From assembly GCA_027578815.1 (NCBI GenBank), contig JANBTH010000635.1, positions 1-13,374 on the forward strand: a stretch of DNA of 13,374 bases. Reading direction: 5' to 3'. The first letter of the stretch is position 1. Every line of letters begins with the position of its first letter. Origin of the DNA: Coemansia sp. RSA 1804 (Eukaryota; Kickxellomycota; Kickxellomycetes; Kickxellales; Kickxellaceae). Both the position numbers and the translations under genes were made by a program. Shown here one piece after another: positions 1 through 9,334 of this stretch. Under the pieces are notes generated by a model. It saw only the letters and a list, made by a program, of their open reading frames with translations. It searched no databases and had not been told where the DNA came from.

Positions 1-2079
1 TTGAAACAAATAGCAGTTTCATTCTTTTGGGGAGTTTGTATGATCCTAAAAGAACATTCCATGAATAGTAATTGTAAACTTCTAGTACATTCTTCAAAGG
101 CCAGACGCAGAAAATACTTTAGTATTATGTTAATGATATAAAGTGGAATGTTTAAATTATCCTCTTTATCCCTCGTATCCCTGTTACTAGCGCCTCCGTA
201 GAGTTTGCATTGTTTGCGGGTTTACGCAGTCAGTGAAGTGAATCCAGCAGCGTCAAATGCACAATAGCATGTTTTTGTAATAGTTCGTCTAATGATGTGC
301 CATATTAGGACGTGTGCCGTAAACAATTTCGGCATCTACTACAAATGAGCTGGTATCCCCTTTTGTATTATTTCAATTGCAAAATGTATCATGTAGAAAA
401 GCTTGCAAACTTGTTACAAAAAAACACTGTGTGCTTGCACTCTCGAATTTAACCCACTCTATCAATATATTGTTATGCCTATCAAACAACATATGACTGT
501 TTTTTTTAAAAAATACATCTATCTACTCATGGAATTTCCTCTAACTATACAATCTATCAGTTGTAGCACTACTTTTCAGACAGCTCTTGCCTCCCCGTCT
601 CTGGTTCTACTAATGGTAGAGTTTCCTTGTTTATTTAATGTTCCAGACACAAAGACATTGGCCAATTGGCGTTTAACATGTTATGATTATAAGAGTGCGA
701 GGATGCAATACCCTCCGTTGTACCCATATCAGAAACCACGCGTTTACGTGTTACATGTATATACATTATAATGGCCGCATAGAAAACATTTTACAGATAG
801 AGGGAAATACATGTTCAATCAAAATTAAATTTGATTTACGTGGATGCTAGAACAGCAAACTCAGAAAATGCAAGTGCATTATTCATCCAGTATATGAAAT
901 GCGCTTGTGGAAAGAGGAGAACAAACTTAGCTGATAAAAATAGCTAATATCTTCCCCGCAAATCTAGACAAGCAAACAACATATGCTCGGTCAACGTTAT
1001 TTGAAAAGATTTAAAGGAGCGGAGAGAAAATAGAAAAGAAGCGATCAAATAAAAATCATCGCTTTAGACTCCAAGCTGTACTTTTTTTATGAAACGAAGA
1101 GCTAGCATTACACACATCATGCTTAGAGGCAAAAAACAGCATCTTAAACATTCAAGGCCCTCCTAAAATAAAATGTGGAGTATCAAGGAAAAAGAGAGAG
1201 AACGTAAATTACTACTGAAAATAGGTGGGGTTTAGAACAGCAGACATACACGGCGAATATAAGCGCTGTGCATTTTCTTATCTAGATAACAGAAGAAAAC
1301 AAAGAGGCGCATCCTTCAGTAGCCAGCCACATCTATCAGCACATATCATATCATGCGGGCACCTTGAGTTTGTTGGATTAGAGTTGCGTGAGTTGAGCCA
1401 GTAAACCTGACAATTGCTTTTCTCGGATAGAAACCGGTGTTGATGTATTTTGGCTCCGAGCTGTTATAGCATGGCTACGCTACAGGCGCAATCATCGTTT
1501 TTAACAGTGTTCACCGTAGGCATAGTATTCGATGACAAAGTTCCCATGGAAAGATACAGACAAGCAACCGAGCGTCTGGAGGCGCATGGCTGAATGGCTG
1601 CAAAGATTAGAAGTGATTTCTGAAATTCCGAGAAAAAGATATGCATGCAGCATGCAAGGGTAGGGAAATTCGAATATGCAAAGTCCGACCGATGTTCCGA
1701 AAGCACCCTCTAGATCCGCGGAAAGTAAGAAAGCAGTGTAATCATTTTTTAGGTGTCGCAATGGCTTGGTTGAGCAGGGCTAGTAGAGACGCGCCGCACG
1801 CATCCTTTCTCTTTAACAGGAATATCACGGTAGCAGCACAGCAACAACATGGCGACTTGAGAAACAGGGAAGGAAACCGGGGATGTAAGATGCCCTCCCC
1901 TTATGCCCACTCTGTCCACTTGGCATTCTTCCTCCCTCCCCGTTCCTTCATGAATGTAAGAAAAATAGCAAATTTAAATGTAGGCCACGCTGCAATAAAT
2001 ATAATAAGCGCATCGCTCAGCAGCTTTCCCAGGTCAGCCCGCTTGAATGCAGACTAGATCTGCCAAATAGGCCTTTTTA
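1..2079. other. Gene-poor AT-rich upstream region
   Basis: No gene can be supported here. The longest open frames (403-771 and 1641-2057 on the plus strand, 1464-1761 on the minus strand) show no domain, no recognisable family motif and ragged amino-acid composition, so I treat them as chance. The stretch is AT-rich with purine-rich patches near 1015-1065 and 1180-1200. I saw no tRNA box-B sequence, no rRNA and no obvious transposon ends. From about 1890 the composition shifts to pyrimidine-rich (1926-1949 is all C/T except one G), and a CCCCT stress-element-like pentamer sits at 1897-1901. The right part probably serves as the promoter of the proton pump; the left part may be 3'-UTR or intergenic DNA of a gene outside the window. 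Confidence 0.55.
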
Positions 2080-2087
2080 TATATAAA
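2080..2087 (+). promoter_or_regulatory. TATA box, probable core promoter of the H+-ATPase gene
   Basis: The sequence TATATAAA, inside a longer TATATATAAA run at 2078-2087, is the best TATA match upstream of the pump gene. It lies about 465 bp before the ATG at 2553. A pyrimidine-rich tract precedes it and C/A- and CT-rich leader-like sequence follows it (for example CTCTCTCTC near 2255). Highly expressed fungal genes often have TATA boxes. If this one is used, the 5' leader would be several hundred bases long, which fits a possible leader intron ending at 2549. Transcript start sites cannot be read from sequence. Confidence 0.5.
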
Positions 2088-2486
2088 TGCCCGTTGCAAA
2101 GCCAGTGTCTCCAAGTCATTGCCAATGTTTCTGACACTTTCTTCTATTTCTCCACAAAACAACACTTGCAACAACCTAGCTTTTCTTTATTCATAGCCTC
2201 ACTTCTTAGCTCATATACATCTCTGAGCGCTTGCCTAAATATACGGGTGTAAAATCTCTCTCTCATACTTCAACAGCGAGGTGTAGCGCTCTGCAACCTT
2301 GACGCCATCCCGGTGCTTATTCCTCCTTTTTGTCACTGTAAACAAATTCCGACTACTTTGCGACCACGTCAAAGACACTGGCCCACATGCTCAGTAGCCT
2401 TGTTCAGGAACAGGTCAAAGGAGCTATCGAATATATTAATATTAGACTTTGTAGCTTTTGTGTGGACACTCTATAGCAAGAAACTG

Positions 2487-2549
2487 GTAGTATTTCCTTG
2501 CTGTTCCCTCTCCTAGTATATCCGTGGCTGATTTGTTTTAAGCTTACAG
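2487..2549 (+). other. Possible 5'-UTR intron ending just before the H+-ATPase ATG
   Basis: A branch-point-like CTGAT (2528-2532) is followed by a T-rich stretch and CTTACAG, giving an AG at 2548-2549 only three bases before the ATG at 2553. The spacing of about 18 nt from branch A to AG is typical of short fungal introns. The donor is unclear: GTAGTA at 2487 or GTATTT at 2490 would give introns of 60-63 nt, and GTAAAC near 2335 a longer one. Because the reading frame begins after the AG, such an intron would be untranslated. The acceptor looks better than any of the donors. Confidence 0.35.
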
Positions 2550-2552
2550 AAC

Positions 2553-5306
2553 ATGGGTTTCAACGATAAGCTTGGAGATGAGAAGAAGGCGGCTGAGTTT
2601 GAAGACCACCAGCACGTCGAGGTCGGTGAAGAGTTGCCGCCGGAGCTGGAACGGTTGTTGCATACCGAACCGCTCAAAGGGCTGACGGCCGATGAGGTCA
2701 CAGAGCGCATCGCACAATTTGGCAAGAATGAGATTACGGAGAAGAAGAGAAACCCATTGCTGAATTTTCTGTCATACTTTACAGGCGCAATTGCCTATCT
2801 TATAGAGCTGGCATTCATACTCTCTGGTGTTGTGGAGGACTGGGCGGACTTTGGCATAATTGGCGCACTGCTGGTTATCAACGCACTAATTGGCTTTATT
2901 GAGGAATCAAAGGCTGATGCGGCGCTTGATGCCCTTAAGAACACCCTTGCACTAAAGTCGCGTGTGTATCGCGATGGAAAGCTGGTTGAGGTGGAGTCAA
3001 ACATGCTTGTTCCCGGCGATATCATTGCGGTGCGTCTGGGAGACATTATTCCTGCGGATGCCAGGTTGCTAGGGATAAGTGTCGATGGTTCGGAATCCGA
3101 GGTCAATCTGCAGGTCGACCAGTCTGCGCTTACAGGAGAGTCGCTTCCTGTGGAGAAAAAGAAGGGCGACACAATCTACTCGTCCTCGATCTGCAAGCAA
3201 GGCCAGATGCTGGCGGTGGTCACAAAGACCGGGGCAAACACATTTATTGGCCGCGCTGCTAACCTCATTTCGATAACAAACGAGCAGGGCCACTTCCAGA
3301 AGATTGTCAACCAGATTGGCAACTTTCTAGTCATCATCACCCTGACCATGGTCGTGATTATCTTCATCTACTTGATTGTGCGTCGGAAGCAGGAGGTCGA
3401 AAAGCTGTCCAAAGACGATATTTTTGACGTTTTGCGGGATGTTCTGGTTCTGACTGTTGCCGCGATACCGGTTGGTCTACCAACAGTCATGTCCGTCACC
3501 ATGGCCGTGGGTGCAAAACAGCTGGCAGCAAAGCAGGTGATTGTTAAGCGCTTGACAGCAGTGGAGGAGATGGCGTCAGTGTCTGTATTATGCTCAGACA
3601 AGACTGGAACGCTGACACTCAACAAGCTGACGTTTGACGAGCCATATCTCAAGCCCGGATTTACAAAAGAAGACCTGCTGCTCTACTCGTATTTGGCCTC
3701 TGAGCCTGGCGCCAACGACCCAATAGAGCTCGCTGTGCGCACTGCCGCCAAGAAGGATGTTCCTCTGCTTTCCGATTGCACCGGCCATACAATTCCAGGA
3801 TTCAAAGTAACCTCCTTTGTTCCGTTCAATCCAGCAACAAAGCTGACCCAAGCAACAGTTATTGATCACCATGCTGGCGAGACATTCAAGGTAGCCAAGG
3901 GCGCACCCCAAGTGATTGTTAAGCTTGTTGGTGGAGACAACGACGCAACACACGCGGTTAACCTGCTTGCCCGCCGTGGACTGCGCGCACTGGGCGTTGC
4001 ACGCACGGTTCCCGGAAGCCTCGACGAGTGGGAGCTCATTGGTATGATTTCCTTGCTTGATCCGCCTCGTCCAGACTCTGGAGAGACAATTCGCCGCTGC
4101 GAGGAGATGGGCGTCGTTGTCAAGATGGTCACTGGCGACCAGCTGATCATTGCCACAGAGGTTGCTGCGCGCCTGGGGATGGACTGTGTAATTCTCGATG
4201 CCAACAGCCTCACTGATCCCGATTCGACAGAGGAGCAGCTTGCCGATCGGTGCCTGCGTGCCGATGGATTTGCCCAGGTTATTCCTGAGCACAAATACCG
4301 TGTGGTGGAACTTCTTCAGTCAAAAGGGCTGCTTGTTGGCATGACTGGAGATGGCGTGAATGACGCACCTGCCTTGAAAAAGGCAAACGTTGGCATTGCA
4401 GTGCATGACTGCACAGATGCTGCCCGCTCGGCCGCCGACATTGTTCTGCTTGCGCCTGGTCTGTCTACCATTGTTGATGGAATCCTCACATCGCGGGCAA
4501 TCTTCCAGCGCATGCGCTCATATGCTCTCTATCGTATCACATCCACCGTGCATTTCCTCATCTTCTTCTTTATCATCACCCTGGCGTTCCGCTGGCAGAT
4601 GAAGGCCATCCTGCTTATCTTCATTGCTGTTCTCAATGATGCGGCCACCCTGGTCATCTCCGTCGACAATGCCCAGATCTCGCGACGCCCCGACAAATGG
4701 CGAATCGGCCAGCTGATCACGCTCTCTGTGATTCTTGGTTGTTTCCTGACGGCTCTTTCGTTCTCTGTATTCTTTGTTGCACGCGATGTCTTCCACATCC
4801 CCGATGATGCGGGAAAGCAGTCGGAGGACGACACAAAAGACGGAAGGATGGAGACAATCATATATCTCAATGTGTCATCGGCTCCACACTTTACAATCTT
4901 CTCGACACGTCTTGCTGGCTTTTTCTGGGAGAACTTGCCGTCTCTGACGTTCACAGCCGCAATTCTTGCAACACAGGTGTTTGCCATGTTCATTTCGATT
5001 TTTGGAATCCACAAGCTTACGACGCCAATTGGTGGTGGCTGGGGCGTGTCTCTCCTTGCCATCTCCCTTGCATACTTTGTCGTTCTTGATATGGTCAAGG
5101 TCTTTGTTTTCCGCATATGGAGCTTTGAGCTTACTGTTAAGCTGTGGCCCACTCGTAGTCGTAAGGAAAAGCTGCGCAAGAGAAAGGAGCGCCAGGAGAT
5201 CGAGAGGCGCGTTAGTGCAAACGTTGACAAGGTCCGTAGGGCATGTAGGGTCATCTACGCTGTCAGCGCCTTTGAGAAGGCTGCCCGCAAAGAACATTTG
5301 GTGTGA
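2553..5306 (+). CDS. PMA1: Plasma-membrane H+-transporting P-type (P3A) ATPase
   Basis: A 917-residue P-type ATPase that should pump protons out of the cell using ATP; S. cerevisiae Pma1 has 918 residues. Hallmarks in order: N-terminal cation-ATPase region (about 25-95), TM1-TM2 with Asn110 in the VIN motif, TGES actuator loop (194-197), TM4 IPVGLP, phosphorylation motif CSDKTGTLT with Asp349, nucleotide-binding KGAP (449-452), TGD (527-529) and TGDGVND hinge (598-604). TM5 contains Arg661 and His667 and TM6 contains Asp696 in LND, matching the proton-handling Arg/Asp pair of fungal pumps. Ten membrane segments are expected. Several stretches (CSDKTGTLTLNKL, ICKQG, PEHKY, AILND-like TM6) read like plant pumps. 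The tail after TM10 is very basic and ends EHLV, without the plant YTV end or the yeast Ser-Thr phosphosite. The ATG has A at -3 and follows a splice-acceptor-like site. A fungal paralogue such as PMA2 is possible, so the symbol is by family. Confidence 0.93.
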   Translation: MGFNDKLGDEKKAAEFEDHQHVEVGEELPPELERLLHTEPLKGLTADEVTERIAQFGKNEITEKKRNPLLNFLSYFTGAIAYLIELAFILSGVVEDWADFGIIGALLVINALIGFIEESKADAALDALKNTLALKSRVYRDGKLVEVESNMLVPGDIIAVRLGDIIPADARLLGISVDGSESEVNLQVDQSALTGESLPVEKKKGDTIYSSSICKQGQMLAVVTKTGANTFIGRAANLISITNEQGHFQKIVNQIGNFLVIITLTMVVIIFIYLIVRRKQEVEKLSKDDIFDVLRDVLVLTVAAIPVGLPTVMSVTMAVGAKQLAAKQVIVKRLTAVEEMASVSVLCSDKTGTLTLNKLTFDEPYLKPGFTKEDLLLYSYLASEPGANDPIELAVRTAAKKDVPLLSDCTGHTIPGFKVTSFVPFNPATKLTQATVIDHHAGETFKVAKGAPQVIVKLVGGDNDATHAVNLLARRGLRALGVARTVPGSLDEWELIGMISLLDPPRPDSGETIRRCEEMGVVVKMVTGDQLIIATEVAARLGMDCVILDANSLTDPDSTEEQLADRCLRADGFAQVIPEHKYRVVELLQSKGLLVGMTGDGVNDAPALKKANVGIAVHDCTDAARSAADIVLLAPGLSTIVDGILTSRAIFQRMRSYALYRITSTVHFLIFFFIITLAFRWQMKAILLIFIAVLNDAATLVISVDNAQISRRPDKWRIGQLITLSVILGCFLTALSFSVFFVARDVFHIPDDAGKQSEDDTKDGRMETIIYLNVSSAPHFTIFSTRLAGFFWENLPSLTFTAAILATQVFAMFISIFGIHKLTTPIGGGWGVSLLAISLAYFVVLDMVKVFVFRIWSFELTVKLWPTRSRKEKLRKRKERQEIERRVSANVDKVRRACRVIYAVSAFEKAARKEHLV

Positions 5307-5772
5307 GCATTAATCTTAAAGCAGGCCCCACTGATGGTTCCCACCAAGACCGCCGCCATTTAACTGGTAAAGGGATATTATGAGTTTTGTCATTAATTCC
5401 TCTTTACGCGTTTTAGCAGCGTACGTTCTGTCTTTCTTTAGCTTTTCGTTTAATTCCCCTTTTTACTTTAAAATAGCATTCTTTTCCTTTTTAGACCTTG
5501 TCTGGAAGTTTGCATTCCCGAGTGCAGCGCAGAAGAGCATTTATTGCTTAGCTATTGCCACGACAATTAATATCAACAACAGAAGAATACTCAATTGCTC
5601 CTTTATTTCTTAATTAAATGTCTCACGTTCTAGATACGCAGCATCGGTGTTCATCCATAAGCAGAACTTCTTTTCATTCATATACTTTTTTTGGCGTGCC
5701 AACCTTTGCTCACTCTATCCACATCGTAAATTGTCTTAAATTAACCGCCAGCATACTCCTTTGTAGTGGGCT
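5307..5772 (+). other. Intergenic region: pump 3' end and SET1 promoter
   Basis: These 466 bases separate two genes on the same strand and should hold the pump's 3'-UTR and terminator and the SET1 promoter. The sequence is T-rich, with pyrimidine runs around 5430-5500 and 5670-5690. I see no clean AATAAA and no clear TATA box. An open frame at 5380-5613 encodes a Phe/Ser-rich peptide with no family resemblance and is probably chance. An in-frame TAG at 5764 precedes the SET1 ATG at 5773. Confidence 0.5.
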
Positions 5773-8700
5773 ATGAGCGCTCGTGGATTCCGGCCCTTTG
5801 ACGCGTCAAGGTTGGATCCTAAGGCAGTGAAAGGTAACCCATGAACATATCTAGCCACACATACGTTTCCAACGATGTGCTTGTAAGGCCAGGCTGTGGA
5901 CTAACCTCTCATGTTCTCATTTGGACAACTAATATTTTACTTTTTTTTGTTTATCTCACATGCACAAGATTTAGAAACCAATGTGGCTGCTAGGGACATC
6001 ATGAGTATGAGAAATTCCAGTCCCGATTCGTACAAAACCAGCACAACAGACAAACACTCGCCCCTTGGTAGTAAAAAATGCTTCTTCTTGGCGAATGGCG
6101 ATACTCGACCTACCGTTGATCATATTATACATGAGAGCAACATTACGTTAGGAGAAAACATGTTTCTGTCAAATGGAGCACATAACCAAAGTAGCGATAA
6201 CGATCCACGAAGATGCGAACGATATAGAGCATGGCGCAACAAGCGGAAGGATGTCGCTGGGTCTTGGATTCTACGCATGCCATTGTTAGAGAACGACGAG
6301 TTCTGTGCTAATATGGATCTAAAGTGCTGTATAGTTGCATCGGGAATGTCCCCCTTGATAACAACAGACAAGCTTCGAACTCATTTCATGAAATTCGGTG
6401 CAGTTGGCGGAGTACGGCTAGGGTACGATCCAGCAACGGGTGTGAGCCTTGGGATTGCTAAAGTAGGGTTTATTGACGCACAAGGTTCACCAAACCCACG
6501 ATTGGCAGCTAGCGATGCAATTCGAAACGGGCACATAGTCCAGATTGGCGAACCACCTGTGATTCTTGCCTTTAATTATGACAACTATTTTGAAGAGCTT
6601 CTAGAGCTTCAGCTGAGCAAGACGCACGGCAGGGTCAAAGATACCGTTGCTTCTCTTGGGCTTCATGGCAGTAATGGATCAGACTCCATTCCAACACATA
6701 GGAAGGTATCAGTATCGTCACGCTCAGAGGACAGAGACGGTTCCAATCGTCCTAGTAACCCTAGAGTTGCACAAAGCTTTGGAGTGCGTGTGCCGCGCTC
6801 GAGCATTTCCTTTTCACAAAACACAGAAGAGGGTGTATGGCGATTTTTTGAGAGATTTCGGCCAACAGGCGTCGTGCGGGATGAAAGGTATTGGTTTGTG
6901 CTCTTTGCCTCAGAAAGAGATGCACATAGGTGTCAACGGCTGAGCGACAGACAAAGGTTTTCTGGGCGTATTATTGACGTCGAGCTTTTTGAGCCAAACG
7001 ATGATAGTAAGATCTTGGATTTGAAACAGATGTCGAAAAATCCAGAGGTAGATCAATGGTCTCAAGAAGAAGGTTTCCAACCGCATGAAGGACAACGCCA
7101 TGCTTTGGGACAAGAATCGTTATTGTTTGAGCGATACGATCCTCAGATAAATGTGCTTGTATGGGAGTTGTTGCTACGAGAAGTGTCTGGATCTTTTGTC
7201 CAAGATCTAAAAAAGCGGCACTTGAACACTACCATATCTAATCTTGTCCGTCCAGACGGGGATCAAAAGTATATCAGCGCAGAGCGGGGTGGGCAGAATA
7301 GTCTCGAGCTTAAAAGCAATGCGAAAAAACCAATAGACACGGCTGCCATGCTGAAAAAGATGTCTGTGAACAACCTTGGACGAATCGAGCGCCCAACGAA
7401 AATAAACTCTATTTTAGCCGAGTTGCCAAGCTTTAGACGCGGGAATAAGGGTGTATTGGCCGCTAGGAAGCCCAAAGCGGACACCACATCGCCACAGAAT
7501 TTGTATAATATCGAGTCCAAGAATGCCAAAATCAGCGAAGGCAATAATGATGGGGTGTTCGATAGCAGCCCTAGCGGTCCGAGAGAAAGCCGCAAAGCGG
7601 AACCACAGATCAAAAAAACTAAAAGCATAGGAGGGTCAATTAAAGGCGATGGAATACGCGGAACCTCGGAGTTGTTCAAGGATTCGGGAAAGGCGCAGTC
7701 AGTAGCAGGTGCTTTTGGTGCCAAAAAGTATATAGATGAAGCCGATCGAGCATTAGCGGCAGCTGGCATAAGCGAACAATCCGATTCTGGTGAGGATTAC
7801 AATGATGGTTATAGCGAATCTGAATATGCATCTCTTGACCTAGAGTATCCTAACAAGCGCACAAAATCACATATTCAGACGGCAAAGGTAACTGCCAAGC
7901 GTAGCAGGCGTAGTAGTCATGCATTAGCGCAGCAATCACAACCCGGAACACCTATTGAGCTCAAGTCAACTACCAGTGAACAGACAGAGGTGCACATAGT
8001 GCCTGACGTACCAGTAAATCCGTCAGGAAGTGCGCGTACCGAATGCTACGATCGTATAGATCCTGCAGCGAAGAGCGTGTATTTGTTGCAGCTACATTCA
8101 CAGCTTCACTGGGCGGCCAACTTTTTTGGCGGAACGGACGCAGCAGTGGCTTCGCGGCTTCGCGGCGTCGCTGATCAAAAGAATGTTAGTACAAACACGA
8201 TAGACAGCAGAACAGGGGATGACTCTGGTCGAAGAGGCCGTAGCAGTGTGTCGAATACAGGGGACGCCGGCTTTTACCATTCGCTATCACAGGCAAGCAA
8301 GGGCTCGTCATCATCACGCACGCACCGTGCAGCGAACAGGAAGTTGCGAGCAGAGTTTAGTATGGGGATCCGCAATATGGGCGAGGGCACAAGCCATGGT
8401 GTGAGTGGTAGCAGTGAGGGTAATGTGAGCGGATCTATTGCAGACGCTGGAAACATCAATGTTAATGGCGGATCCGATCTTTTGCGCTTTAATCAGCTCG
8501 ACTCACGAACAAAGAGACTGCGGTTCTCAAAAAGCGCAATCCACGACTGGGGTCTGTTCGCTTCGGAGCCAATATTCCAAGGAGAGTTTGTGATTGAATA
8601 TATCGGCGAGCGCATTCGTGCACAGCTGGCCGACTTGCGTGAAGAGCAATATGAGCGCGAGGGAATCGGCAGCAGCTACCTATTTCGTGTAGACGACGAG

Positions 8701-8934
8701 ATAGTGGTTGATGCCACAAAGTGTGGCAATGTAGCGCGCTTCATCAACCACAGCTGCGAGCCTAACTGTATTGCAAAGACTATTGTGGCAGACGGCACCA
8801 AGAGGATTGTTATATATGCTAGCCACGATATTCAGGTAGGCGAGGAGGTGACATACGATTACAAGTTCCCAGAGGAAGATGTGAAGATCCCGTGTCTCTG
8901 TGGCGCGAAAACCTGTCATGGTTATCTTAACTGA
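5773..8934 (+). CDS. SET1: SET1-type histone H3 lysine-4 methyltransferase (COMPASS catalytic subunit)
   Basis: Proposed structure is join(5773..5833, 5969..8934), giving 1008 residues; exon 1 encodes 20 residues plus one base. The protein should methylate H3K4 as the enzyme of COMPASS in the nucleus. Domains: an RRM at about 139-223 preceded by a Set1-like RMPLLENDEF lead-in; a second RRM-like fold at about 298-362; a central segment at about 415-451 resembling the conserved helix of fungal Set1; a long polar linker with an acidic patch and a basic KRTK...KRSRR stretch (likely NLS). Next come N-SET with Win motif GSARTE (Arg710, the WDR5-family contact), then SET from about 869 with NHSC (947-950) and YDYKFP (from Tyr983), and post-SET CLCGAKTCHGYLN (Cys 996, 998, 1003) at the extreme C terminus. 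The ATG at 5911 opens a longer uninterrupted frame, but its first 19 residues are translated branch-site and polypyrimidine sequence. A Gly/Ser/Asn-rich insert lies at 825-856. Identity is certain; the start is less so. Confidence 0.92.
5834..5968 (+). other. Intron in the 5' coding region of SET1
   Basis: Donor GTAACC follows exon 1 ending at 5833. CTAAC (5901-5905) and CTAAT (5929-5933) are good branch sites, T-rich sequence runs 5935-5952, and the acceptor AAG ends at 5968. Splicing (135 nt removed) joins phase-1 ends and keeps the SET1 frame, creating an Asp codon at the junction. Without splicing, the frame from 5773 hits TGA at 5842. A second in-phase acceptor, TTAG ending at 5974, lies six bases on and would drop two residues. 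The +5 base of the donor is weak. Confidence 0.7.
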
Positions 8935-9334
8935 GTGAGTGAGTGGTTGCGGAATTGTGGCTGATCCGCAAACCAGCCTTTCTTTTGGATTTCCAGATGT
9001 GCCAGACAGACAAGTAGCGGAAAAGGAGAGTGTGGCAGAGTAATTGCGCAATTCTGACAGCTGTGCTTCAGCTTTTTATACATAGAAAAGTAGTGTTTGA
9101 ATAATATTATCTCCATGGTAATTGGTATGGTGGGCTTTGAGTCGTGTGTAGCTTGTTTGTGTTGTGGATGTGCGTATTTTGTTTTTTTTTGCAAGCACAG
9201 CAGACATATTCCATCCTCAAAGCAAGTTGACGCAAAATGAATATCACCCAAACATTTCAGCTTCTGCAAAAGAAAAAAAAACGATAGATAAAAAGGGAAA
9301 AACGGATTATAATAAATCACCATGGTTTATTAGG
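8935..9334. other. Convergent intergenic region between SET1 and the PP2A scaffold gene
   Basis: This 400-bp spacer lies between two tail-to-tail genes and contains no supported gene. It starts with a short TGAG microsatellite (about 8932-8944) that includes the SET1 stop codon. It also has T8-9 and A8-9 runs (near 9180 and 9270). Open frames covering parts of it on both strands (8922-9323 minus, 9164-9349 plus) lack any recognisable content. Both 3'-UTRs must fit here. Confidence 0.6.
9310..9332. terminator. Inverted repeat carrying AATAAA on both strands
   Basis: TAATAAA at 9310-9316 and TTTATTA at 9326-9332 are perfect 7-bp inverted arms around a 9-base centre containing CCATGG. The left arm reads AATAAA on the plus strand, usable by SET1 transcripts, and the right arm reads AATAAA on the minus strand, usable by the PP2A gene whose stop codon is at 9335-9337. 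The minus-strand signal sits only 3 bases after the stop, so that 3'-UTR would be very short. For SET1 the 3'-UTR would be about 390 nt. Use of either signal is inferred. Confidence 0.4.

Noticed and set aside
403..771. 122-residue plus-strand open frame
   Set aside because: The composition is rich in Cys, Tyr, Leu and Phe with no domain or repeat. It sits in AT-rich DNA with no promoter-like context, so it is most likely chance.
1641..2057. 138-residue plus-strand open frame before the pump gene
   Set aside because: It has no recognisable motif, overlaps other frames on the minus strand, and runs through the pyrimidine tract and up to the TATA box of the pump promoter.
3594..4292. 232-residue minus-strand frame inside the pump gene, with a similar 241-residue frame at 4529-5254
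   Set aside because: Both are antisense shadows of a clearly coding gene with strong codon bias. They have no independent motif.
5911..5968. Hydrophobic N terminus as a signal peptide or membrane anchor on SET1
   Set aside because: The hydrophobic residues come from an intron's T-rich tract. A nuclear methyltransferase with a secretory signal makes no sense, and a spliced start at 5773 fits phase exactly.
8932..8945. TGAG microsatellite at the SET1 stop codon
   Set aside because: There are only about 3.5 copies, too short to suggest instability or function.
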